From Stagonosporopsis chrysanthemi (taxonomy: Eukaryota > Ascomycota > Dothideomycetes > Pleosporales > Didymellaceae): 64,000 bases of DNA. Below the pieces are notes generated by a model, which worked only from the letters and a program-made list of their open reading frames with translations, searched no databases and was not told the origin of the DNA. The translations under genes were made by a program, and so were the position numbers. Positions within the stretch are counted from its first letter, which is position 1, and every line of letters starts with the position of its first letter. Of the stretch, positions 33,097 to 44,376 are shown piece after piece. The DNA is taken from NCBI GenBank assembly GCA_022560025.1, contig JAFISE010000107.1, forward strand, positions 1-64,000, given 5' to 3'.

Positions 33097-36000
33097 CTAC
33101 CTCTCCTCCGCAACTAAATTCGAGATCCGTCCCCCACCTCGAGGCATGCGCATTCCCCGCTCAGGGCTCGCCGCGCGGGACCTTGTCTTCGGTTGTGGTG
33201 TCGTGCTTTGGGCTCTCGTTCCGTAGGCTGCGCGTCCGCTGTTGTTTTTCGCCCTGTTGAGCTCCTCTTGTGTTTGCTTCAGCTTTAACTTGACGTTGTC
33301 AAGTTCGGTCTTGAGGATCTTATTCTGTTTCATTGCTTCCTCCATGCTCTGGCCGAGGAACATTTGCTTCGCCTTGGCGTGTTGGCCGGAGGCTTCATAG
33401 GCAAGCTTTTTGTTCTGAATCTCGAGAGCTTCCACCTCGGATCGGAGTTGGCCTACTGCATTTGAGGCGGTCTGATACTGCTCTCTGGTGTATTCGTGAG
33501 TTTTCTGATTCGACTTCTCCGAGCTGACAGCCTTGTCCCGCTCGTTCTTAGTGGCTTCCAATTCTATGCGCAGTTGCGTAATTTCGATATCTTTCCTGTC
33601 GGAGGAGGCTAAGCCAAGAGTTCGTTGCGCATCGAGCTCATCGCGGAGCTTTCGCAGTTCAGTGACTTGCACATCAAGCTGAGCGCGAATTTTGTCGCGG
33701 TTTCTTGTCATACTCTCATGGACGCGGTCAATCTCCGCTTTCTCGTTAAAAAGCTTGCGATACTGCTGATGTCGATTTTCATGCTCGGTCTGCTGCTTGT
33801 TCCATTGAATCTGCTCTTCACGACGTTCTCTCTGCTCGTGAAGAAGTTCAGCCTTCAATTTTCCAAGTGATGTCGCGAGCCGTGCATTTTCTGTAGCTGC
33901 AGATCCCGGCATTGAGTCGCTAATGCGTGTCACTTCAGGCTCTTGGAGCATGCTGGAGTGCGGAATTACTGCTGCCTGTGATGTGTAGCGCATACGCTTT
34001 GCCGGATCAGAGTCGTCTATTTCCTGTGTTATTGAAGTCAGTAATAATCATCTATAGTAGTCGATATGCTGACCAAAGGGCGCTTTGTCCGCTCGGGAGC
34101 TGGTGACGAAGCTGCGGACCTCACAGGCTGCTGGGTTGCATCATAGTCCATGAAGTCAGGTGCATTGCCAATGGAAGGCAGTGGCCACTCCATGTTGTCT
34201 TGTTCATCATCTTGTGTTAGCCAGGACACGATCAACCCAGCTGCCTCTACGGCATTTGGCGTATCCATGTCTATTGCGTTGCCGACCTCGTTGCGTGCCG
34301 CAATTTGTCCCAGCACCGTGAATATTGTTTCTATGCGGGTTCTCCTGAACTTGTCTGGCGGGAGATAACGCTCGATGTGACCAACCGTTTGCGGTATTAC
34401 TAGGTGAAGCACAGGCAAGGAGTTCCCCGATGCCATAGCCCAATCCTTCTGTCGAATCTGAGTGGCGCTTTGGACACCATTCAGACAGACGGCGAGATCT
34501 GCACGCTGCATGATAATGGGGACATTGCTTGCAAGGACGGTGATCTTGAGAGTGTCATTCGACGCATTTGACTGATAGCCTTTAGTAGGAATGGTGTAGT
34601 CGTGCGCTGCCGCAGCGAGGAATGTCCGCAAGATATTCATCAAAGCAGTGTTGTCTTGGTCCAGGAGGAGCACAATGTGCATGTTCCGCTTGCGCAATTG
34701 GTTGAACAGTATTCCCAGGAATTTGAACTTGACCGAATTATCGATACCGAATTGGGCTCCGTGTTGGACATCTGCCGCCGAACGCATCTCGAAGCCTGTT
34801 GCAGACTCTGCCTCGGCATACGTCAGATCTGGATGGTCCTCTACGTTTCTTAGGTAAGTCAACACTTTTTCAGCCTCGTCAAGTTTCTCTGGTGCTGGAT
34901 CTGCCGCGAACTCATCCGGATCCAGGAACGAATTAAGTAGGTCGATGTTTCGTTGTAGACAATCAGTGTACGTGTCTTTTTGCCGCCCATCGATGAAGAG
35001 TGGTACAATATACTCATCTCTCTCGAGATGCAAGCTATCGTTGAATTCGTCGTCGGATAAGCTCCCACTATCGTCATAGTCACCATCATTCAATTCTTCG
35101 AAGTTGCCATCTGTTGGCAACTCGTTCGATGCTTCCGGGAGCGGGGGCGCTACTCCTTCGGCAACTGCAGCTACGAGCTCGGCCTTTTCTTTTGTTGGCC
35201 CAGCGTCCGTGTTTGTTGATGTCATAGCGAGTGGGTTCTCTAATAAAGCTTTGTCCTTCGCATTTGCGAAAGCCACGTTCCGTAATGATGTCTGTGTTGT
35301 CGGTGCGGGTGGCCGGTCTGGCACCGTGGACGGCGACCTCGTGCCTTCTGCAGAGGCATTAATAGATGGCGGATGAGGCGCCATGCTGGATTCAAGCGGT
35401 GCTTGTGGTGCTCTTGTACGTCGCCGTGGAACATAGGGATTGTTTGCAGCTTGTAGAGCTCTGAGCTCCTCAAGTCGACGCCCAACTTGTTCTGCTGCAC
35501 TTCCTGCCGTGTTGTCCGCCATCCTGGATAACGAGGTGAGTGTTGGTGTGTTCGGCCTCGGTGGGACGTTGGAATCCAGTGTCCGTAGTGAGTAGCTCGG
35601 TGATCGGGGTATCGGAGAAGAGCTGTTCCCTGCAGACTGCAGCTGACGCTCAGGGGTCTCCTGGGATGAGTCGTGCCGCGAACAAGGACTGCCGTGCTGT
35701 GACGCAAATTTGTTTCTCGAATCAACCTCTGTGGTGGGGCGGATGCTCTCAAGATCTTCTTGTGCAGGGACGAAAGCGCTAGAATGCACGTGTTGGGCGT
35801 TGTCTCCAAGCCAATTAGTAGATTCTCCGAAAGAAGATGGAGGTTGTGGTACGACGACAGCACTCGTGTGGAAGTCTTGACGGCAAGTGTTTGGTTTACT
35901 CTGCCCAAGCGGCTGGCTAATCTCGTCAATTGTAGTACTTTCCTCGCTATCACAGCTTACACCCTCTTGGCGGAACCCTGAGATAGGGCCTTCGATGGGT

Positions 36001-37670
36001 GGCGCGGCTTCGGCTTCACCTTCGTGAGAATTGTGGATTCTCGTTGACTCCGTCAAAGTACGTTGAGCTGATTTGCTAGCAGACCGAGGATTGAAAGAAG
36101 TGTGATGTTGTGAATGGAAGGCAAATTGCGCATTCTCTTCCAGAACAGTGCGCTCAGTTAAGGAAACCTGAGTTACTTGCTCAGTGCTTGGCTGAGTAGT
36201 CTCAGACTGTTGCGCAGAGTGCGAGTGCTGTTCTTGCGTGGCAACTTCCCGGGCCTCGGATGTGAGCTGAGAGATCTGAGGCGTTTCTGTCACAGCAGGA
36301 AACTCTGGCTTTGACCCTTTCGGGCTTACAGCTGGGAGTGTGGTATGCTCTAGAGAGAAATCCGATTGCTCTTGCGCCGATTCCGAAAGCTCTGCTGTAG
36401 ACTGCAACGACTGCTGCTGCTGCTGCTTTTGAGTCGAGGCGTTATGGTCTGAGTCTTCTAAATGCGTGGTATTCTCGACAAACGCGATAGAAAGATCGCT
36501 CTCTTGCTGGTCGTCTGGGACGTGCAGACCTGTGGGAGTAAGGTCCGTCGTCTGAACGTCGCTATGGTCGTTCTGTACAGGCGTTGAATTGTATCCCAGG
36601 GACGACGCTGATGTTTCTGGAATTCCTGACTGATCTTGCTGGCCCTCAAGATAGCGTTGACTGAGCAAATCTTGAGTAGTCTCTGCGACTGTCTCGGCGA
36701 TGGATGTCGCAGGAGACTGAGCGCGTGCGTCGAGGGTCGATGGCTCGTTTGCGCTGATGAGACCCTTCGCACACATTAGCAAACATGGATTCGATCACTG
36801 CGTATACCAATCACTGACTGAATAGTCCACCACGTATTCCCCAGACTCGTTAGAGATTTCTGAATAGATGCTCGATTCAATATCTTCCTGCGTTACCGGG
36901 ATGTAGCTCACGCCGCCGGCAGAACTCTGCGTATCTGGGACGATGCCAGAGGCACGAAATGCAGGTTGCGATGCGAAGAACTGCGAGCTCTCTAGATCAG
37001 TCTCCTCGGTGGTGGTTCTGGATTGCGAAGGCTGCGACTCCGATATCTCAGAGAGCAGCTCGTACTCGCCGCGACTGAAGCTCTCACCGCGCACGTCGAC
37101 CGCAACTTGAGGCGATGTTCGGTCAGATACAGATGCGCGAATGTCAAAAGTTGCTGAGCCTTGTGCTACTGCGAAGCTTTGCAAGGTTTCTGCCGGGGGT
37201 TCTTCTTCGGATGCTGTTAAAGATGTTTCTGTGCTCTCGGCGCGGCGCTTGTGCGTTGTTCCTCGAAGTTGACTTTCTTGCGTCTGCGACAATGTTTGCG
37301 TATGTTGTGTACGCCTGTTCGCCGCGGCGACCGCTTTCTTCTTCTCTTGAGCTTCTTCAGTCTGGTTTTCTCTCCAGACAGTACGCAGGCCTTCGCTTGC
37401 GTCCGTAGACTTGACCCAAGATGGTTCCCACTGTTTCCCAGTCGCAGGGTCAATGCCGACCCATTCAATGAGGTAACGCAGTCCAAATCCTTGGCCCGTT
37501 TGCGCAAGTATGCGCAATGCTTCCCAATCCTCTTGGCTGTGTCGTTTACTCTGCTCGTTGTCGCTGTCGCTGTCGCTGTCGCTGCTGCTGCTTGTATCGG
37601 GCTGCGTGTATCTTGGCCGCTTGTTTGATGTATTTCTAGTGGGTATGCGCTTTCGTTTCGGGGGCGCCAT
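33097..37670 (-). CDS. Chromodomain / HDA1-complex subunit 2-3 / coiled-coil protein
   Basis: A predicted 1489-residue nuclear protein from exons 37670-36819, 36764-34074 and 34023-33097. Both introns are phase 0: GTCAGT...GAAG (54 bp, branch GCTAATG) and GTCAGC...ACAG (50 bp, branch TACTGAC). Domain order: an RK-rich, SDSDSD-containing N-terminus; a chromodomain at about 48-95 (RYLIEWVGIDPATGKQWEPSW); a long S/T/Q/E-rich disordered region (about 100-860); a class II HDAC complex subunit 2/3 domain at about 865-1130 (YIVPLFIDGRQKD, RNMHIVLLLDQDN, DWAMASGNSLPVLHLVIPQT); and a C-terminal coiled coil at about 1210-1420 ending in an RG-rich tail. In yeast Hda2/Hda3 pair with Hda1; chromodomain HDAC partners such as Neurospora CDP-2 direct deacetylation to H3K9me heterochromatin. 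The role here is inferred from architecture. Start MAPPKRKR was chosen because upstream in-frame sequence is low quality. Confidence 0.8.
37561..37592 (-). repeat. Microsatellite encoding an Ser/Asp run
   Basis: Tandem GCTGTC/GCTGCT hexamer-like repeats encode the SSSSDSDSDSDNE segment of the chromodomain protein; likely length-polymorphic. Confidence 0.6.
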
Positions 37671-38188
37671 TACGCGGCGGTCGCGCGGGGGATAGCAACG
37701 AAACTGGTGGCCGAGGCCATGATCAGTGACAATTGGGGTGTGTCGAGTGTTTGGTGTTGTTATAGGGAGCTCGAGGGAGCTCAAGTGAGCTGAGCTGCGG
37801 GACCTTCGGGTTGACGTACCATGTGGGCCAATCACACGCGTGCAGGGCGCGTCGCGTTGAGCTTGAAATGGAATATGGCCGGTCGCAATCGTCTTGAAGG
37901 CAGGTCTAAGAAATCACTGAAGGCAGAGAGAGAGAGCGCTGAGGAGACGCAGATGGAGAGTGGTGCAGTCCATTGTTGGATGTTGCAGACGAGTAAATGA
38001 ATGTTGCAGACGAGTAAATGAATGTTGCAGACGAGTAAATGAAGGTAAAGGTGAAGCTTCCCATATTGCGATAATTATGTTTCATTACCATCTAGCAGAA
38101 GTTGCAAATCCTGCTGTCTCTTTGAGTGCTATGTTCCGTATGCAAGAGCTCGACATGATAGCCGTGAGTTGTGGCAGTGAGAAAGTCA
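37671..38188. other. Intergenic region with a short tandem array
   Basis: About 520 bp between the chromodomain gene start and the CID gene stop. Contains a three-copy 21-bp repeat (see next entry); otherwise no gene. Confidence 0.45.
37980..38043 (+). repeat. Three tandem copies of a 21-bp repeat
   Basis: Perfect repeats of TGTTGCAGACGAGTAAATGAA starting at 37981, 38002 and 38023. The unit length is 7 codons, so the array reads open on both strands (ECCRRVN repeats), but no gene can be supported. It lies about 145 bp downstream of the CID gene stop. Confidence 0.9.
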
Positions 38189-40142
38189 TCAATTCCACCG
38201 CCCGCCTCGCTGCCCACGACCACCGTACCCACCTCTGTTGTTATAGTTCCCGCCGCCCGGCTGGTTTCCGCCATGCCCACCACGCCCACCACGAAAGCCG
38301 CCCTGTCCTTGACCTTGACTCGGGTCGAACGCTCGGCTCTGGGTCCCACCTTGAACCGGCTGGTTGAATGCCGGAGGAACGCCCTGTTGGTAGTTGTTCC
38401 ACGAGTTGTTGAAGTTATAGGGATTGTTTGGCACTGCAGCGGCATGCGGCGGTGGTGGAGGAAATGGTCCACTGAAGTTCGGTGGTGGAGGCGGTGGGAC
38501 GCCTGGGTGAAAGGACATTGATGGAGGTGGAGGAGGAAAGGGTTGCATGGGAAACGGCCCAGGAAACTGATTTGGCATAGGCGGTTGTGGGGGAAATGGC
38601 GGCGCGTTGAATGACGGATGTGGAGCTTGCGAGAAGATGGGCGCAAAGTTCTGAGGTGCCTTGGATGAGTATTGATTGTCGCCGGCGCTGCCCCGATCGT
38701 TTCGATTGGGTGCCTGTTGCCCGTTCCACTGCCCTGACCCACCTCTCTCAAGCGGCCTTGGTGGCGGTCGTCTACTATCGTTCTCGCGGTCGACAGGCCT
38801 TCTGTCACGGTTACCGCGTCCCCGCTCCTCAGTCCGTGGTGATCGACGGCGATGGTCAAGGTTCCGGCTGCGTGACCGCGAGCGACTATCGTAGGACGAC
38901 CTCGAGGTATAGCTACCACTTCGACTATCCTGGTCTCTGTCCCGTCCGCGCGATGACAGAGAAGAGGACCTCCGCCGCCGTCTAGGTGAGTGTGAGTAGC
39001 GCCTCTGATCGCGCTCTCTCTCCGGATTGGTGTCCATGCGCGCAGCATCATCCCTCAAGGTTCTGATGCTTTCCGGTACACCATCCCTCAGCATGTCCTC
39101 ACAGAATTTCATAGACCATCCGTATCCATTAGACACGGTCTTAGTTTCGCCTGTCTCCTTGTCGCGCTTGATCAATTGCCCCATAGGATCCAAGCACACC
39201 GTATATTTCTCTGTTTCGCCATTCGGATTATCACCAGTTGGTGTGTGCTTCAGATCGATGTTTTCGAAGTAATCCTCGAGCAGATTGCGAACGTGGGTCG
39301 AGACAGGCCTCTTGTCGAACCGAGCAGCCTTAATGCGATGTGGATCGAGAGGTCTGTTCGGCTGCCTGATCATTTGGTCAAGCATATACGATGCTGGTAG
39401 CTCGTACCAGGGTGCCGTTCTGTCGCCGTGATAGTCTGGTAGGAGGTAGTTGCGTTTGCGAACGGGGGTACCACCTTGCGCTTGTAAGAGACTCTCGTCT
39501 GCCCGTTCCCTGAGGAGCTTGTATGCATCATCGCCTATAAGCTTGTTGAAAGCCCAGTAATTGATGACTGCCCTCAGCTTTTGCTCCACTTGAGAGTCTT
39601 TTTCTGTAGCGCACAAGGCTGCCAGTTCGACTAGCTCAGCAAGATGGGGCGTCAATTCGGCACCGAGCAGCCCATGGCTCGCAGAACTACTACGATGAAA
39701 CTTGTCAGTATGGAACGCATCACTGAGAACCAAAAGTAGGTCCACTCGGTTGCGTACGGCCTTCTTTGCTGCTTTCGGTGCTGTGTCTACGATCAGCGAC
39801 TTGGAGATAGAGACCAGGTAATCTCCAAGTACTGCAATGCGGATCCTGGAGGAAGCTATGTGCTTGACAATCCACTCTGTACATATCTAAGGGATTCGAT
39901 TAGAGTGCTCACAACCAAGAATCAATAGTGGTATTGCAATCAGATACCTGTATGTGCACGGGTGTGTTCTGTGCAAGAACAGCATCAAGTGCATGGAAGA
40001 AATGTGAACAGCTTTCCACAGGGACGGCAGGAAGACGGGCGTCAAAATCCTCTTTCTTGACGCCTTGCTTGAATTTGAGTTGTGCAATGGTAATGATGGT
40101 TGTTGCGCGCTTCGCGTTGTCAGCTTGCGCCATCCTGTCCAT
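38189..40142 (-). CDS. CID-domain RNA-processing protein, CHERP-like
   Basis: A 630-residue protein with exons 40142-39948 and 39886-38189; the 61-bp intron (GTATCT...TTAG, phase 0) joins PVHIQ to ICTEWIVKHIASSRIRIAV. The N-terminal part is a CID (RNA polymerase II CTD-interacting) helical domain: CTEWIVKHI, GDYLVSISKSLI, KKAVRNRVDLLLVLSDAFH, KLRAVINYWAFNKLI. The segment APWYELPASYMLDQMIR...RPLDPHRI resembles the LPAGLM...PLDP block of animal CHERP/SR140 splicing proteins. A GWSMKFCEDMLRD element, an R/S-D/R-rich stretch (RRRRRSSSLSSRGRDRD), a proline-rich region with PPPPP runs and a C-terminal RGG-like tail (GGFRGGRGGHGG) follow. The SURP and G-patch domains of CHERP are not seen. Role in coupling transcription and splicing is inferred. 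It is divergent from IMPACT/YIH1. Confidence 0.78.
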
Positions 40143-40298
40143 ATAACCTCCGGTGCTGCAATGCAGCTGATAATCGTGTGCTGGTGGAGTAGAGGAAGGC
40201 GAGACGCGCCGCCGGTCAATTTGTTTTGGTCCGGGCGCTAGCGTGCCTTCCGCTTCAACGCCGCACCTGCCAAGGCCACCCACCACAGCGCGTGAACC
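40143..40298. promoter_or_regulatory. Shared 156-bp divergent promoter CID gene / IMPACT
   Basis: All the DNA between the two start codons. GC-rich; no TATA box and no TGACTCA site found. Confidence 0.5.
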
Positions 40299-41156
40299 AT
40301 GTCGTCGACTGATGCCATCGAGGACGAGCTAACTTCGATCAATGCCATCTTTGACGAGGAGACTCTGTCACCTGTAGATGCAAGTGCCAGACTTTTCAGT
40401 CTTCGGTTACCCTCTTTTCCATCTGTAGTCCTGCGCATCGAATTTCCTCGAGATTATCCAGATGCCCCGCCCTCGATTCTTGGGACCCAAAGCGTTGGGG
40501 ACGATGTGCCAAAAGGTATGGGAATTCGAGCAGTGGATATCGTAAGAGATGTACTTGCTCAAGTCTATCGGCCAGGCGAGGCCTGCATATACGATTTACT
40601 AGAAGATACACGAGAAGCTTTAGAAAAGGAGGAAGAGCGAGGGAACTTTCATCTAAGCGAGCAACAACAAGACCAAACACAAGAGGAGGATTCACCCTGC
40701 GCACCTCAGTGTTCAATTGCTGACTTGGGGAACGAGCCTCCCTGGATAGTAGGAGAGCCGATCAGTGAGAAGAAGTCAGTTTTTCTGGCCCGTGTGGCCC
40801 CGGTATCATCTCCAGCGCAAGCAAAGCAGTATGTTGCGCACCTTCTCGCAACAGACAAGAAGGCAGCCAAAGCAACGCACAACATGACATCCTGGCGAAT
40901 CAAAGGGCCGAACGACACCGTCTTCCAGGACTGCGATGATGACGGCGAAACCGCCGCTGGCAGCCGCATGCTGCACTTGATGCAATTGATGGATGTTTGG
41001 AACGTTATGGTCGTTGTTACACGATGGTACGGCGGCGTGCATCTTGGTCCAGATCGCTTCAGGCTCATCAACACGGCGGCAAGAGAGGCATTAGTGTTAG
41101 GAGGCTTTGTGAAAGATAACAAAGATGAAGGAAGCAAGAAGAAGGGGAAGAAATAA
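40299..41156 (+). CDS. YIH1: IMPACT / Yih1 homologue, regulator of Gcn2
   Basis: A single-exon 285-residue protein. The N-terminal RWD domain (about residues 1-110: DELTSINAIFDEETL, LPSFPSVVLRIEFPRDYPDAPPSIL) would bind Gcn1; the C-terminal UPF0029/IMPACT domain (about 150-265) has the signatures SEKKSVFLARVAPVSSPAQAKQYV, ATHNMTSWRI, DCDDDGETAAGSRMLHLM and VVVTRWYGGVHLGPDRFRLI. In yeast and mammals this protein competes with Gcn2 for Gcn1 and so dampens eIF2alpha phosphorylation under amino-acid starvation. Length and domain order are normal. The lysine-rich tail GSKKKGKK is common in the family. Confidence 0.93.
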   Translation: MSSTDAIEDELTSINAIFDEETLSPVDASARLFSLRLPSFPSVVLRIEFPRDYPDAPPSILGTQSVGDDVPKGMGIRAVDIVRDVLAQVYRPGEACIYDLLEDTREALEKEEERGNFHLSEQQQDQTQEEDSPCAPQCSIADLGNEPPWIVGEPISEKKSVFLARVAPVSSPAQAKQYVAHLLATDKKAAKATHNMTSWRIKGPNDTVFQDCDDDGETAAGSRMLHLMQLMDVWNVMVVVTRWYGGVHLGPDRFRLINTAAREALVLGGFVKDNKDEGSKKKGKK

Positions 41157-42122
41157 GGAATTCGAACTAGGACATCCAGTCGACACTCCATAGGTTGTGC
41201 TTTGAGTGGTCACGGTCCACTCCCCGTCGCGTATGATCAGAGCTTCATCGAAAGCCCCAAGAGAATGCTGTAGCTTCCAATATCGGATCGCTAGGACGGA
41301 TTTTCGCCCTTGTGACAACTCCTGGATACGATAAGTTGTATGGGAGTCACACCAATCACAGCGTCTTCGGACAGTATCGAACAGAATACATGCGACGGGA
41401 TTCGACGATCCATGGTCTCTCTTTTCCTGTGCTACAACCGTTTTCTCGGTATCTAACGATTGCGACCCGATAGCCAGCAACCTCAGCATACGAAGAACGA
41501 AGATCGAAGAGTATGGCCATATATAATCGCATTCCACAAGTCCAAACGAGATAAGCAACAAGAGAGCAAAGCGTCCAGCTGTTGCGGGCCATGCATTTCG
41601 CTAATGCTGGGCACGGACCACTCCCGGGAAAAATTCACAGTCTCCCCACCACCGCCGTCCGCTCATGCTATACATCGCTCAACATGTCCAGACAGGCAAA
41701 AAGAATTGTATCTCTCCGACGGGGAATCGAACCCCGGCCTCCTGCGAGTTGTCCTGTGGATGACAAGCAGAAATACTGACCACTATACTATCGAAGATAT
41801 CCAACCGATGGCTGGGAAGAGACTTGACTGGTCGATGGAAAAATCACAAAAACTCTATTTTATAAAGCAATTTCAGTCTCTACGCGCTGGTGACAGGTCG
41901 CGTACAAAGTCGCGTAGGAGCTCAAAGTAGATTGGTGGTGGAGCCGTCAGCTGGATAATAAATTTCATCACACTTCCAAAAGCGGCCCACATCTAAGCAA
42001 GATCCACCAACATGCCAAACTATAGACTGCTCCTAGCCAGTAGCATGATACAACGCCACCATCAAGTCGACTCAAGTCGACCTGTTCGGCCGCTTCAGTT
42101 CAAGTTTCAATCATACCATCCC
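41157..42122. other. Intergenic region containing a tRNA gene
   Basis: About 970 bp between the IMPACT and Mpo1-like stop codons. Apart from the tRNA at 41712-41797 nothing is recognised. Confidence 0.5.
41712..41797 (-). tRNA. tRNA-Asp (GTC) with a 14-nt intron
   Basis: The minus-strand sequence folds as a tRNA: acceptor stem TCTTCGA/TCGGAGA (one G-U), A-box TAGTATAGTGGTC, anticodon stem TCTGC/GCAGG with loop TTGTCA...C, B-box GGTTCGATTCC and discriminator G. Anticodon GTC reads Asp codons. A 14-nt intron sits at the standard 37/38 position. The total of 86 nt equals 72 plus the intron. The T-arm and acceptor match fungal tRNA-Asp closely. A T-run terminator is not obvious directly downstream. 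Confidence 0.88.
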
Positions 42123-42846
42123 TTACTCCTTGGCCTTACCCTTACCAAGCTTCGCAACCTCCACCTCGATCGCAGCCTCCACATCCCTCTTTAGTTCTTT
42201 GTAGAATCCCAACTTGAACAGTATCTCATACCACACGAACAGCGGCGCAAGAAACAGCGCCTGTACCAGATTGTCTAGCAGCGCAGGCTTCCTGCCCTCG
42301 TACTTGCCGTGTCCAACGAATTGCAGGATCCAGCTCACGACGTGAATAGCGATCGCAATGCTGTTGACCTTTGTGCGGTTGTACTTGGTTGTGAGCTTGT
42401 TTGCGAGAGCGGCGGCGCCGACGATGAGCGGCGTGATCGATGCGCCGGCGACATTGGGCGAGAGGACCAGGTAGAGGGTTGAGTACGTGAGTGAAGCGAG
42501 GGTGCCAAGGTTGAGAGGGAGGTTCAAGCGGTTTAGGAGAGCTGGAGTGCGGATGGAGGGTGTGTTGGTGCCCTGCGTATGGTGAGTTGTGATCGTATCG
42601 GGAGACTCTTGTGCAGCATACGAGAAGGAACCCAGTAGCTAGCAGAATGGGCACGCAGCCTATATGGATTGCGACATTGGTCTAACGAGCTTCATATCAG
42701 TTCCGATGAGCACGTCGTGATTGTAGGGGATCGTACGGGTTCGCGATGGTATGCGCCGTACTGTAAGTGGTTAGTCACTCTCTTCTCATGCAATTTACAG
42801 CAAGACATACGAAGACGAGATTCTTCTTGAGGTCAAAAATCGCCAT
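42123..42846 (-). CDS. Mpo1-like (DUF962) 2-hydroxy fatty-acid dioxygenase family
   Basis: A 189-residue ER membrane protein. Four exons, all phase 0: 42846-42811, 42760-42737 (24-nt micro-exon), 42681-42622 and 42572-42123. The splice solution reads MAIFDLKKNLVF-YGAYHREP-TNVAIHIGCVPILLATGFLL-GTNTPSIRTPALL, matching the family opening. The yeast member Mpo1 is an Fe(II)-dependent dioxygenase that alpha-oxidises 2-hydroxy fatty acids from phytosphingosine breakdown. Histidines in YH, IH, AIHVVSW and GHGKYEGR are the expected metal ligands. The C-terminal block PALLDNLVQALFLAPLFVWYE is diagnostic. Three or four hydrophobic segments are visible; the lysine-rich tail (KLGKGKAKE) suggests ER retention (inference). 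Confidence 0.87.
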
Positions 42847-43830
42847 TATGCATTCGCCAAGGTTGTCAGACGCGATAGGGGATGCTGAACGGAAGGGCGG
42901 GGAGGCTAAGCGCGACAAACACAGAAACAAAGCAGACGGATGTCAAATCTCATTGTATGGGTCCTGCACTCTATGTATTATAGCAGACACAAGCCTCCGT
43001 CAGCCTCGTATCACCTAATCGCCCGTATCATCCGCAACGTCGACCCCATGGGACTGCCATGGCCCGTTGGCGCCGCAAGGGTCCGATGGAACCGAGGCCA
43101 ATCTGGAGGCTGCTGTTCTCCCATTGGCAAACTTCGATCGTGCAGCTGTCGCGCGACACCTGCATGTGAAGCACCCCCACAACAGCTAACTGTGCGGTGA
43201 ACGGAGGATTGTGCTCGTACGAGATCAAGTCTTACCGCCGGTACCCACCAATTGATGTAGCCCACAACGAGCACCCAAACCTCCAATACCACCCTCTCGC
43301 CCAGCATAACACTCCTTCAGTCGAGACTAACGTGTGATGCAGGAGGAGGGTACCAACGCAGCATCCTAAACCTTTGTCTACACATCGCTACCGCAAACAT
43401 GGGGACAGCAAGCAACATGCCGTGTGTATGATCACAGACCGGCTTGATCGCTAACCGTACGTTGCTCCCGTCGAGGACTCGGCTCTTTGTATCATAAATT
43501 CCCAACGCCCGCTACAATGGTGTGCGGTACTTGCAGAGTAGGGGAAACACTTCCACCTGCTTCTCCGCGAACGCCTCGCTTTGAGGAGCGAATTTCTGCT
43601 CTTGTGCCTCCAGCTTAGCCACTCCCTTCCTGCGCAGGACGCCGGCATTCCATACATAATTCATCTGCCCATAACATACCGACCTCACGGTGCGACAGTG
43701 GAAAGACCTAACACGATGAGTGGAGGGACGTTAAGATAAGCAACAAAGAGAAATACCGCGGCTGAGTATGTAAATGAAACGGGGCCTTCTCCCGGAGAAT
43801 CTAGTCAAAGTCAGCACCACACGTGCTCCA
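42847..43830. other. 1-kb intergenic region
   Basis: No supportable gene between the Mpo1-like gene and the transporter relic. It may include decayed 3' sequence of that transporter, but no helices are readable. Confidence 0.4.
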
Positions 43831-44316
43831 CTACGCGATGTAGTAGTACTCACAGAAGGCACCGAAAAGGTATATGAAGAAATCAATGAGTCTAAGATGT
43901 GCTTCGTTATCTATGTGAATGTAGTAGCACATACCAGCGGCCAACAGTGTCCAGCACATGTTCGGAAACGTGAACAGCAGCAGTCCACGACGGCCGAAAG
44001 TGTCAATGGTCCAAACGGCCAGCCAAGCGAACAGGAAGTTAACAAGTCCGAAACGAAAAGAAGCTATCAAAGCTTCCCTTTTGGTCGCTCCGCCCTCTTT
44101 GATGATGGTAGGTGAGTAGAAAGCGATGGCGCCTCGAGATAGAGCCGGTGTCCATGACGACAGGATAGAAGAAGATATCAAACGCAGTCCACCACGGACA
44201 GTCGCTGGCACAACCTTAGCGGAGAACACTGGAACAGTCACTTCCTTCAGTCCTATGCCGATGCCGAGCATGATACGACAGGCCACAAGCTGGCTTCGCT
44301 TCTGTGTCAATGACCG
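43831..44316 (-). pseudogene. Sugar-porter MFS transporter relic with internal deletion
   Basis: One open frame joins two non-adjacent parts of a sugar transporter. The first part (QLVACRIMLGIGIGLKEVTV, then VFSAKVVPATVRGGL) is the TM4-TM5 region with the family's R.G.G motif. It then jumps after about 15 ordinary residues directly to the post-loop half: AIAFYSPTIIKEGGATKREA, WTIDTFGRRGLLLFTFP and IDFFIYLFGAF. Around 200 residues normally between these blocks (TM5-TM6, the large loop and TM7) are missing, as are TM1-3 and the C-terminal GEGPVPF and PET segments. The frame then stops at 43831. The D.FGRR motif is intact. This is a deletion-derived, non-functional remnant. The nominal open frame extends to 44424 but those residues are not transporter-like. 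Confidence 0.75.
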
Positions 44317-44376
44317 ACACATTTCAAGGACAAACTCCTGCACCAGATTTGAAGCCAACACCAATCCTTCACTATC

